Shown here one piece after another: positions 35,803 to 42,860 of a stretch of 64,000 nt of DNA. A program made the position numbers and the translations under genes. The notes under the pieces were generated by a model that saw nothing but the letters and a program-made list of their open reading frames with translations, ran no database searches and was not told the DNA's origin. Origin of the DNA: Flavihumibacter petaseus NBRC 106054 (GTDB lineage: Bacteria > Bacteroidota > Bacteroidia > Chitinophagales > Chitinophagaceae); assembly GCF_000974785.1 (NCBI RefSeq), contig NZ_BBWV01000001.1, positions 620,001 to 684,000 of the forward strand. The letters are read 5' to 3'. The first letter of the stretch is position 1. The number at the start of each line of letters is the position of its first letter.

Positions 35803-36525
35803 ATGAAAGCACCAGAAGTTTTAAAAGAAACAGCGGATTACATTATCCTGAATAAACCGGCTGGCGTATTATCCATTCCGGACCGTGAGCAGTCTGCAGT
35901 ATCACTGAAGGATATGCTGATCCGGCAGTTTGGCCAGATCTTTACAGTTCACCGACTCGATCGCGATACCAGCGGGGTGATCATTTTTGCGAAGAACGAA
36001 AATGCCCACCGCTATTTGTCACAGCAATTTGAAGCCCGTACAACAGAAAAATATTACCATGGCCTCGTTACCGGGAGGGTCTATAGTGAAGAAGGATTGA
36101 TCGACGAAGCAATCGGAGAACATCCTTCCAAAAAAGGCGTAATGACCGTTGTCAGGAAAGGCAAACCTTCCCTTACTGCATACCGCCTTTTACAGGCATT
36201 TCCACAGTTTTCCTGGATGGAATTCCGGATCATGACCGGCCGCACACACCAGATCCGTGTGCATATGAAACACTTCGGTCATCCGATCGCCTGTGATCCG
36301 GTATATGGCGATGGCCAGCCGGTGTTCCTTTCCGCACTTAAAAAGAATTACAAGCTGGGCAAAAACGAGCTCGAGGAAAAACCGCTTCTGGCCCGGCTTG
36401 CTTTACATGCTTCAAAACTTGTATTCGAAGCTCCCGGCGGCGAAATTGTCTCCATTGAAGCACCACTGCCTAAAGACCTTAAAGCTGTCCTGCAACAACT
36501 GGGTAAACAGGAAATAGCACGCTGA
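35803..36525 (+). CDS. RluA-family pseudouridine synthase
   Basis: 240 residues. Catalytic motif HRLDRDTSGVIIFAKN with the catalytic Asp at D53, and the RluA-family motif GRTHQIRVHMKHFGHPIACD. No N-terminal S4 domain, so it is of the RluA/TruC type rather than RluC/RluD. It modifies U in tRNA or 23S rRNA. Co-directional with the RluB-type gene, 12 nt apart, hence probably one operon. Confidence 0.92.
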   Translation: MKAPEVLKETADYIILNKPAGVLSIPDREQSAVSLKDMLIRQFGQIFTVHRLDRDTSGVIIFAKNENAHRYLSQQFEARTTEKYYHGLVTGRVYSEEGLIDEAIGEHPSKKGVMTVVRKGKPSLTAYRLLQAFPQFSWMEFRIMTGRTHQIRVHMKHFGHPIACDPVYGDGQPVFLSALKKNYKLGKNELEEKPLLARLALHASKLVFEAPGGEIVSIEAPLPKDLKAVLQQLGKQEIAR

Positions 36526-36627
36526 ACTGCCGGACGTCAAGGATTCGTATTCAGTTGTCAAACGCTTTTTCTGTCGCCCTGCTGAAATCGTTGTTTTGGG
36601 TATTCTTATCATTCAAAACAATGCAGT

Positions 36628-37062
36628 ATGAACATCGCGACATTAAGAAAAGCAGGCTGGCTGGTAGCGCTGGTTACCCTGCTTGCCGGAATCTCCGGTT
36701 TTACCAGGCCCTTGGGCGGCATCCAGGTTACGGTTACACTGAAAGGGCAGCCAGCCGCCGAACGCCATTATGGACAAAAAGATCCGGTGAAAACAATTCA
36801 CCTGAACAAGCTGGCACCTTCGGATGAACTGGTGATCAGGTCAAGCTATTGCGGAACGCTGGGCCGTAAAGCGGCAATCGCATTGGTAGATCAGTCAAAC
36901 CGCAAATTGTACGAATGGGCATTTGATGAAGGGGCAGCAAAAGACGGCATGGCAATCACTGTTGAACAACTCCGAAAAATTGCCGGGGGGCAGGAATCAG
37001 TTCAGCTCGTATATATTCCTAAAGAGTTACCAAACAGTATTATCCTACTCACACTTGCCTGA
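36628..37062 (+). CDS. Hypothetical exported protein
   Basis: 144 residues with a predicted signal peptide (MNIATLRKAGWLVALVTLLA, then GISGFTRP). The mature protein is beta-rich (IQVTVTLKGQPAAERHYGQK, TIHLNKLAPSDELVIRSSYC) and has a single Cys in the mature part. I do not recognise it. Its end overlaps the convergent VOC gene by 18 nt. Envelope location inferred; role unknown. Confidence 0.6.
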   Translation: MNIATLRKAGWLVALVTLLAGISGFTRPLGGIQVTVTLKGQPAAERHYGQKDPVKTIHLNKLAPSDELVIRSSYCGTLGRKAAIALVDQSNRKLYEWAFDEGAAKDGMAITVEQLRKIAGGQESVQLVYIPKELPNSIILLTLA

Positions 37063-37437
37063 AACCGGGATATCCTGGCCGAACTGCAACATGTACCCAT
37101 TGTTGTCACAGATCGCAAATTCACGCATTCCCCATTCGAAAGATTCAATCGGGTACACCACCGTTGCCTTATCCTTAACTTCTTGCCATAAAGCTTCGAC
37201 ATCACTGACAAGAATATAGAAACTGCCGGTAAATACAGGCTTCTCAAATGGAAGATGATCATTGGGACGGGCCAGCATGATCTCAACGTCTCCGCGAAAT
37301 AATGCGGCCCATCCCCAATCTTCATTCTTTTCCCCTAAACGGAAACCCAGCACAGTCTCATAGAACTGAATGGTTTCGTCCAGTTGCCTGGTGCGGATAA
37401 GGGGACGTAATGATTCGAATTTATTTTTCATCGGCAT
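37045..37437 (-). CDS. VOC (glyoxalase/bleomycin-resistance) family protein
   Basis: 130 residues from MPMKNKFESL, chosen because its ATG overlaps the upstream stop as TGATG; a second ATG is two codons on. Vicinal oxygen chelate fold: LDETIQFYETVLGFRLGEKN, WAALFRGDVEIMLARPNDHL, GSFYILVSDVEALWQEVKDK, GMREFAICDNNGYMLQFGQD. The metal-binding Glu/His pattern of glyoxalase I is incomplete, so the activity is unknown. It is coupled to the zinc-ribbon gene upstream. Confidence 0.85.
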   Translation of the reverse strand: MPMKNKFESLRPLIRTRQLDETIQFYETVLGFRLGEKNEDWGWAALFRGDVEIMLARPNDHLPFEKPVFTGSFYILVSDVEALWQEVKDKATVVYPIESFEWGMREFAICDNNGYMLQFGQDIPVSGKCE

Positions 37438-37757
37438 CAGGTAACAGAAGCATAGATCACAATCGCCGCAATTACAGCAGCTCCTGTCAAAGTCCAGAGG
37501 GGAAGTTTGGCAGTTGTCTTCAGATCCTGGTAAGACAACCTGATGCCTTCCGGCATCTGCTTTGGTTTGTAGGTAGCCTGGCAATGGTTGCATTGAGCGA
37601 CTCCCGTTTTACCGATCGGGAAAAAGGGTATCCAGTATACATGCGCGTAGCGCTGAAAGACATGGATCTCAAAATTACGATGACTGTTACAGGACGGGCA
37701 GCTCCCCGGTACGGTATCAACGGCGGTTTCGGTGTTCCGCCAGCCATAGATGATCAT
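37437..37757 (-). CDS. Zinc-ribbon membrane protein
   Basis: 106 residues. Two CxxC knuckles (CPSC and CNHC, about 39 residues apart) form a zinc ribbon, followed by one C-terminal transmembrane helix (LWTLTGAAVIAAIVIYASVT). Proteins of this type (zinc-ribbon domain, YIPFFPIG-like linker) are common in Bacteroidota, function unknown. Its stop overlaps the start of the VOC gene. Confidence 0.75.
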   Translation of the reverse strand: MIIYGWRNTETAVDTVPGSCPSCNSHRNFEIHVFQRYAHVYWIPFFPIGKTGVAQCNHCQATYKPKQMPEGIRLSYQDLKTTAKLPLWTLTGAAVIAAIVIYASVT

Positions 37758-37772
37758 GGTTGAAGTGTTGGT

Positions 37773-39071
37773 TTATGGTTGGGTATTACTTTCGCTTTTA
37801 AAGACCGTACCATCTTTCATCACGAACCGGACCCTGCTCATTGCCGCAATTTCTTTCAGGGGATCACCGTCCACAGCGATGATATCTGCCAGTTTTCCCG
37901 TCTCAATGGACCCGATGGTTGCGGAGGCACCAAGCAAATCTGCAGCCGCTACTGTTGCTGCCTGTAATGCTTCCATCATCGGCATGCCCGCTTCCGTCAT
38001 ATACTGGAATTCCAGCCAGTTTTTGCCATGCGCATATACTCCGGCGTCAGTGCCAAAGGCAATTTTTACACCGGCTTTGTAAGCCTTTGCAAACGTGGCC
38101 TGGATCTGCGGACCCGTTGCCAGTGCCTTGGGTGTAACGATATCAGTATAGTACCCGGGTATCTTTGCGCTGTCCGCGGTTGATTTTCCGGCAATAATCG
38201 TCGGCACATAATAAGTGCCGTATTGTTTCATCAGGGCAATTCCTTCATCATCCATAAATGTTCCATGTTCGATGGAATTCACGCCGCCCCTGATCGCCCG
38301 CTTGATGCCTTCAGCCCCGTGTGCATGCGCCGCTACCTTGAAACCATAGTCTTTTGCAGCAGACACAATTGCCCTGATCTCTTCTTCCGTGAACTGCGCA
38401 TTCGCGCCATCCTTTGCCTGACTAAGTACACCTCCGGTAGCTGTAATTTTGATGAGATCCGAACCATCCTTGTAGCGTTGCCGTACCGCATGATAGGCAT
38501 CCTGGGGGCCATTGATCACCCCTTCATAAGGGCCGGGATCTCCCATCAGGTCTTTCCGGTAATTATTCGTGGGATCCGCATGACCGCCAGTTGTGGCTAT
38601 TGCCTTTCCGGCAGTGTAGATCCGCGGACCAATGATATCTCCTTTGGCGATAGCATTCCGCATCGCAATGTTTATCCCGCTGCCACCAAGATCACGAACC
38701 GTCGTAAAGCCGCTGTACAAGGTTGTCCGGGCATACTTGACTGCACCGAAAGCTACCTCAGGCGGGTTCAGCACAAAGCGGTCCGAAGCGCCTCCTTTTT
38801 TGGTTTCACTTTCCATGTGCACATGCATGTCGATAAGGCCGGGCATCACGGTCATCGATTTGAGATCGATCACCTTGTCGCCCGGCGATGCAGCAACATA
38901 ACCTGTGCTGACGCCGGTTACCTTGTTCTTCTCAACGGTAATGGTCATTTGTGAAAGCACTTTTCCGGCTTTCACATCAATCAGATGACCGCAATAAATA
39001 AGGGTTTTTTGTGCCTGCAATATAGTAGTCGAAAAGATGAGTGCAAGGCAGGAGAAGAGCCAGTTCCTCAT
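37773..39071 (-). CDS. Exported amidohydrolase (prolidase/imidazolonepropionase-like)
   Basis: 432 residues from the ATG at 39071; a TTG at 39080 would add three residues but lies in a hairpin. Signal peptide MRNWLFSCLALIFSTTILQA. Amidohydrolase metal motif MPGLIDMHVHMESE (HxH), a mid-protein His pair (AAHAHGAEGIKRAI, SIEHGTFMDDEG) and the late Asp in FGTDAGVYAHG are as in the metal-dependent hydrolase superfamily. The nearest named relatives are Xaa-Pro dipeptidases of this fold and imidazolonepropionases. Substrate not decidable. Its start codon directly follows a strong hairpin. Confidence 0.88.
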   Translation of the reverse strand: MRNWLFSCLALIFSTTILQAQKTLIYCGHLIDVKAGKVLSQMTITVEKNKVTGVSTGYVAASPGDKVIDLKSMTVMPGLIDMHVHMESETKKGGASDRFVLNPPEVAFGAVKYARTTLYSGFTTVRDLGGSGINIAMRNAIAKGDIIGPRIYTAGKAIATTGGHADPTNNYRKDLMGDPGPYEGVINGPQDAYHAVRQRYKDGSDLIKITATGGVLSQAKDGANAQFTEEEIRAIVSAAKDYGFKVAAHAHGAEGIKRAIRGGVNSIEHGTFMDDEGIALMKQYGTYYVPTIIAGKSTADSAKIPGYYTDIVTPKALATGPQIQATFAKAYKAGVKIAFGTDAGVYAHGKNWLEFQYMTEAGMPMMEALQAATVAAADLLGASATIGSIETGKLADIIAVDGDPLKEIAAMSRVRFVMKDGTVFKSESNTQP

Positions 39072-39113
39072 AAAAAGCAAAAGGTTAGTTTTCGAAAAAT
39101 ACTAACCTTTTGC
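39072..39113 (-). terminator. Terminator-like hairpin abutting the amidohydrolase start codon
   Basis: A perfect 13-bp inverted repeat (GCAAAAGGTTAGT at 39077-39089, ACTAACCTTTTGC at 39101-39113) with an 11-nt loop. On the minus strand it is followed by TTTTT and then at once by the amidohydrolase ATG at 39071. It should terminate the lipoprotein transcript from 39122-39589. Confidence 0.75.
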
Positions 39114-39121
39114 GATAAATC

Positions 39122-39589
39122 CTATTGAATGGTTCCTTCAGCTTCAACCAGTGAGTCCACTCCCACGCGTACACGATATCCGGTCAGGGAAAGGAGCGAA
39201 TCATAGGTGATCGGCTGATTGGTGGGACCCCAGATGATCGGGTTTACGGTAACCATACCCGTTGTGCCATCCACCAGGCCAAGGTTTGCGTACACAGAAT
39301 CCCGTTGCAGCGTAGTGTCATACGCTACGATCGCCGCCGGATAACTTAACGCACTATCCCGAAACGCTGTATCCAGGCTAAGCTGCAACGAAGCATTTCC
39401 GTCTGCCAGCTCTGTGATCTTAACTGAACCGGCTGCCAGGTCAGATCCGCTGGTATCGTTCACCAGCGTGATTTCCGTGTTGCCGAGCTCCTCCGGTGCA
39501 GGCGCCGAATTGGAATCTTCCTTGCTGCATGCGATCATTCCTGCTGTTACGCCGACTAACATCAGGTAGGTCAGTGATTTTGCTTTCAT
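39122..39589 (-). CDS. Hypothetical lipoprotein
   Basis: 155 residues from MKAKSLTYLMLVGVTAGMIA followed by the lipobox Cys (IACSKED). The mature part is Ser/Asp/Thr-rich with immunoglobulin-like spacing (VKITELADGNASLQLSLDTA, YPAAIVAYDTTLQRDSVYAN), and the protein repeats LVDGTTGM and DSLVEAEG. No family recognised. It is preceded by a 10-bp palindrome and followed by a strong terminator, so it is a single-gene unit. Confidence 0.65.
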   Translation of the reverse strand: MKAKSLTYLMLVGVTAGMIACSKEDSNSAPAPEELGNTEITLVNDTSGSDLAAGSVKITELADGNASLQLSLDTAFRDSALSYPAAIVAYDTTLQRDSVYANLGLVDGTTGMVTVNPIIWGPTNQPITYDSLLSLTGYRVRVGVDSLVEAEGTIQ

Positions 39590-39597
39590 ACACGATA

Positions 39598-39623
39598 CAT
39601 TTTGGTTTGGCGTAACCAAAATG
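39598..39623. promoter_or_regulatory. Palindrome upstream of the lipoprotein gene
   Basis: CATTTTGGTT-TGGCGT-AACCAAAATG: 10-bp arms with a 6-nt centre, 9 nt before the ATG at 39589. Operator or 5'-leader hairpin; no T tract follows on either strand, so not a terminator. Confidence 0.5.
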
Positions 39624-39685
39624 ATACCGCGTGATGCCGTCAAAAGTTAAAATAGTCTGAAGGGGCAGCATTTCCCCGTTACAGA

Positions 39686-40324
39686 TCAGTCAACATTCGG
39701 TTGTGGCGTATAACGCAGGTAAGGTTTTACTACCTTAACTCCTTTCGGAAATTTCTTGATCGCATCTTCTGTGCTTACTGCAGGTACAACAATCACATCT
39801 TCTCCTGCCTTCCAGTCAGCCGGCGTAGCAACACTGTAGTTGGCAGTAAGTTGCAAAGAGTCGATTACACGCAGTACTTCAAAGAAATTTCTACCGGTAG
39901 ATGCGGGATAAGTGATCATCAGCTTCACTTTCTTATCGGGCCCGATCACGAACAAGGACCTCACGGTAAAATTCTCGGATGAATTCGGGTGGATCATGCC
40001 ATACAGGTCGGCTACTTCACGCTTATCGTCTGCAATGATGGGAAAATCAACTGTGCATTGCTGTGTTTCATTGATGTCATTCCGCCATCCCAGGTGTTTG
40101 TCAAGCGGATCAACGCTCACCGCCAGTACTTTCACATTACGCTTCTCAAATTCCTGTTTCAGTTTGGCTGTTTTTCCGAGTTCTGTTGTACATACAGGTG
40201 TATAATCTGCAGGGTGGGAAAACAAGATCCCCCAGCTGTTTCCGAGATACTCATAAAAATCTATTTCACCTTCAGTTGTAACGGCTTTGAAATTGGGCGC
40301 CGCGTCGCCAAGACGTAAACTCAT
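39686..40324 (-). CDS. 1-Cys peroxiredoxin (Prx6 type)
   Basis: 212 residues. The peroxidatic motif HPADYTPVCTTELGKTA has the catalytic Cys in a PxxxTxxC context; the C-terminal half lacks the resolving Cys of AhpC, giving a 1-Cys enzyme. The long C-terminal dimerisation region (PASTGRNFFEVLRVIDSLQL) is as in the Prx6 group. It reduces hydrogen and organic peroxides in the cytoplasm. Single gene with dinB downstream, 61 nt away on the same strand. Confidence 0.93.
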   Translation of the reverse strand: MSLRLGDAAPNFKAVTTEGEIDFYEYLGNSWGILFSHPADYTPVCTTELGKTAKLKQEFEKRNVKVLAVSVDPLDKHLGWRNDINETQQCTVDFPIIADDKREVADLYGMIHPNSSENFTVRSLFVIGPDKKVKLMITYPASTGRNFFEVLRVIDSLQLTANYSVATPADWKAGEDVIVVPAVSTEDAIKKFPKGVKVVKPYLRYTPQPNVD

Positions 40325-40383
40325 AGTATTGTTTTTATCGAATGGACGGCTAATATAAGAAATTCCTATAAAACTAATAGGGT

Positions 40384-41532
40384 TTAAGATTTTCTTCCCC
40401 CGGCTTTCTGAATAGCGGACTTCCCGAACTTGTTTTTGACATCGTCAATTGCCCTGTACAGGTCGGATTTCCGGTTTCTGTCCTCAAACAGGTGGGTCTG
40501 CAGGGCATCACCGGTCAGCTCACTGGCACGCACCCCCAGCAGCCGTACGGGCTCCCCTTTCCGGTAAAGCTGCCCGAATAAAAGCCTGGCCTGGGTCAGC
40601 AGTTCATCGTCATAAAAAGTGTAGGGGATACTGGCCTGCCGGCTGGTTGTTTCAAAATCCGGGTAGCGGATCTTGACGGTTACGCAACCGGCCATTTGAT
40701 TGTCCTGCCGCAGTTCATACCCAATCCGCTCGGTCATCCGGGTCAGTTCTGCCATCAGGAATTCCAGGTCCCGCTGATCCTGTTCAAAAGTGTTTTCAGT
40801 GGAAACCGATTTTGCCTCCTGGTAGGGCGCTACCACACCATTGTGAATCCCGTTAGCTTTTTGCCAGAGTTCTGTACCCCATTTGCCGAGATACTTCCGT
40901 AATAATTCCGGATTGGCGGTACGCAGTTCATAGATTGTCTCAATACCAAGCTGCAGCAACTGTCGAAAGGTCTGTTCGCCGACGCCGGGTATCTTGCTGG
41001 CCTGCATGGGATCAAGGAACTGGTTTTCTTCGCCGGGCTGCACAAAAAGATAGCCATTGGGTTTGACAGCATCAGTAGCAATCTTGGCAATCATCTTATT
41101 GGTGCCCATACCGAACGATATCGGCAGCCCGGTCTTATTGATAATCTTCTGCCGAAGTGCAATTGTCCATTCGAAAGGCTGAAAGAACCTGTCCATTCCC
41201 GTGAGGTCAATGTAAAACTCATCGATGGAGGCTTTCTCAAAAACGGGCGCATCTGCGGCAATAATTTCTGTCACCAGCCTTGAATAGTGACTGTAGGCAT
41301 TCCTCGTTCCCGGTATGATCGTCAGGCCGGGACAAAGCGATTTTGCCTTTTTCATCGGCATGGCGGAATGAATGCCGAATTTCCTGGCTTCATAGCTGCA
41401 GGCGGCCACAACAGACCGGTCACTGTCACCACCCACCACCAGTGGTATGCCTTGCAATGCAGGCTGGAGCAGGCACTCCACCGATACGAAAAATGCATCA
41501 AGATCAAAATGCGCTATAAGTCGCCTGGCCAT
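40384..41532 (-). CDS. dinB: DNA polymerase IV
   Basis: 382 residues from MARRLIAHFDLDAFFVSVEC; the longer open frame does not match the family start. Y-family polymerase for translesion synthesis: catalytic Asp at D10 in FDLDAFF, second acidic pair in KASIDEFYIDLTGMD, helix-hairpin-helix ASKIPGVGEQTFRQLLQLGI, and a little-finger domain (KSVSTENTFEQDQRDLEFLM). Divergent from the Crp/Fnr gene with 60 nt between starts; a TATCTTCG sequence in this gap resembles a -7 box. Confidence 0.94.
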   Translation of the reverse strand: MARRLIAHFDLDAFFVSVECLLQPALQGIPLVVGGDSDRSVVAACSYEARKFGIHSAMPMKKAKSLCPGLTIIPGTRNAYSHYSRLVTEIIAADAPVFEKASIDEFYIDLTGMDRFFQPFEWTIALRQKIINKTGLPISFGMGTNKMIAKIATDAVKPNGYLFVQPGEENQFLDPMQASKIPGVGEQTFRQLLQLGIETIYELRTANPELLRKYLGKWGTELWQKANGIHNGVVAPYQEAKSVSTENTFEQDQRDLEFLMAELTRMTERIGYELRQDNQMAGCVTVKIRYPDFETTSRQASIPYTFYDDELLTQARLLFGQLYRKGEPVRLLGVRASELTGDALQTHLFEDRNRKSDLYRAIDDVKNKFGKSAIQKAGGRKS

Positions 41533-41592
41533 ACACCGAAGATACATTGCCGGCGGGCGAAATGCAGTATATTTAACCTTCCTCCCAACGCC

Positions 41593-42174
41593 ATGGATCC
41601 ACTGGAAGCCCTTTACAAACAATTAAATGCCATTCACCCCATTGACGCTGAAGCATGGACGGCATTCAGCGCAATCTGGTCACCTGTCCGGTACAAGCGA
41701 AAAGAAATACTGACAGCTGCCGGTGAAACTGAAAAGTACCTGTACTGGGTGATAGAAGGTGTTCAGAGAGGTTTTCACCTGCATGGCGACAAAGAAGCAA
41801 CTGTTGTATTTACTTACCCGGCATCTTTCTCAGGAATCATCGACAGCTTTCTGCTGCAGCGGCCGAGCAAATACTACCTCGAGACGATAACGGCCAGCAG
41901 CTTTCTGCGGGCACCCTTTACTGAAGTGGAAGCCTTACGCAAAAAACATGCATCACTGGCTGAAGCCATGTATCGCACACTTTGCTATACAACGTCCGGC
42001 ATCCTGGAACGGCAGATTGAGCTGATGGTATACACTGCTGAAGAAAAATTCAGGGTCTTACTGCGCCGCAGCCCGCATATCCTGCAGATCATTCCGCACA
42101 AATACCTCGCCTCCTACCTGGGGATCGATCCGACCACTTTCAGTAAATTGCTGGGCAGTATCAAGCTGCCCTGA
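41593..42174 (+). CDS. Crp/Fnr-family transcriptional regulator
   Basis: 193 residues from the ATG at 41593; the open frame begins far upstream over dinB and is not used. N-terminal cyclic-nucleotide-binding-like beta-roll (YKRKEILTAAGETEKYLYWV, then IEGVQRGFHLHGDKEATVVF), a dimerisation helix and a short C-terminal HTH (IIPHKYLASYLGIDPTTFSK). No Fe-S cysteines of FNR are present. In Bacteroidota such regulators commonly control a neighbouring small gene; the palindrome right after the stop suggests the target is the DinB-superfamily gene. Confidence 0.88.
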   Translation: MDPLEALYKQLNAIHPIDAEAWTAFSAIWSPVRYKRKEILTAAGETEKYLYWVIEGVQRGFHLHGDKEATVVFTYPASFSGIIDSFLLQRPSKYYLETITASSFLRAPFTEVEALRKKHASLAEAMYRTLCYTTSGILERQIELMVYTAEEKFRVLLRRSPHILQIIPHKYLASYLGIDPTTFSKLLGSIKLP

Positions 42175-42186
42175 CCTCCATGAAAA

Positions 42187-42204
42187 TCTTGGCGCAGACC
42201 AAGA
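42187..42204. promoter_or_regulatory. Crp/Fnr-like palindrome TCTTGG-N6-CCAAGA
   Basis: Perfect 6-bp arms separated by 6 nt, the spacing of Crp-family sites. It lies 12 nt after the Crp/Fnr stop and 20 nt upstream of a -7 box for the next gene, so it is a good candidate operator for the neighbouring regulator. Confidence 0.5.
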
Positions 42205-42224
42205 ATCACCCCGAATGTGACAAG

Positions 42225-42232
42225 TAGTTTTG
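42225..42232 (+). promoter_or_regulatory. Candidate -7 box TAGTTTTG
   Basis: Matches TAnnTTTG and lies 16 nt before the ATG at 42249. The palindrome at 42187-42204 is immediately upstream, where the -33 region would be. No TTG at the canonical distance. Confidence 0.45.
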
Positions 42233-42248
42233 TGTAAATTAAAAGAAC

Positions 42249-42860
42249 ATGAAAGCAAGTTTGTCCTCCGAATTCCTGAACGGCCTGAAAGGTGCTTCAA
42301 TCTTCCTGCTCGAACAGATCAACCAGATTTCAACGCACACGCCGAAGGATCTTCTTGAAGTGAATGATGGTGCCGGCAGATGGAATACCCTCCAGGTGAT
42401 CGAACACCTGAACACGTATTACCGGTACTACATCCCCCTGATGGAGGTCCGCATACTCGCTTCGAACCGTCCTGCAAGACAACATTTCCAGCCGGGATGG
42501 CTGGGTGGATGGTTCACGAGGACGATGGCACCTAAATGCGGAAAAGTGGCGAATAAGATGAAGGCTATGAAGAACCATTCTCCTTCGCCCGACCTGACGG
42601 CCGAAGTGGTACTTGGTGAGTTCCTGCGCTGGCAAAGAAAATTCATTCACCTGATCCAGCTATCTGAAAGTCACGATATATCCGCTATCCGTATCCCCAT
42701 TTCCATCGCACCGTTTATCCGGTTACAACTGGGAGACACGCTGGCCTTTATTACAGCACACAACGAACGGCACTGGATCCAGATTGAAAACCTGCTCGGC
42801 CGCTATCACTCATCTTTCAGGCTTGATACCGGATTGGCAAGCGCTGCCCTGACAGATTGA
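42249..42860 (+). CDS. DinB-superfamily (four-helix, metal-binding) protein
   Basis: 203 residues. DinB/YfiT-like fold: His in VIEHLNTYYRYYIPLM and late HNERHWIQIENLLGRY supply metal-ligand-like histidines; the middle holds another helix pair. These are often thiol-dependent hydrolases or transferases of unknown substrate. This is not the DNA polymerase dinB, although both lie close by. The last 55 nt overlap the end of the convergent permease gene. Likely controlled by the adjacent Crp/Fnr regulator. Confidence 0.8.
   Translation: MKASLSSEFLNGLKGASIFLLEQINQISTHTPKDLLEVNDGAGRWNTLQVIEHLNTYYRYYIPLMEVRILASNRPARQHFQPGWLGGWFTRTMAPKCGKVANKMKAMKNHSPSPDLTAEVVLGEFLRWQRKFIHLIQLSESHDISAIRIPISIAPFIRLQLGDTLAFITAHNERHWIQIENLLGRYHSSFRLDTGLASAALTD

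Noticed and set aside
38223-38954. 243-residue plus-strand frame
   Set aside because: Antisense to the amidohydrolase gene with clear metal motifs.
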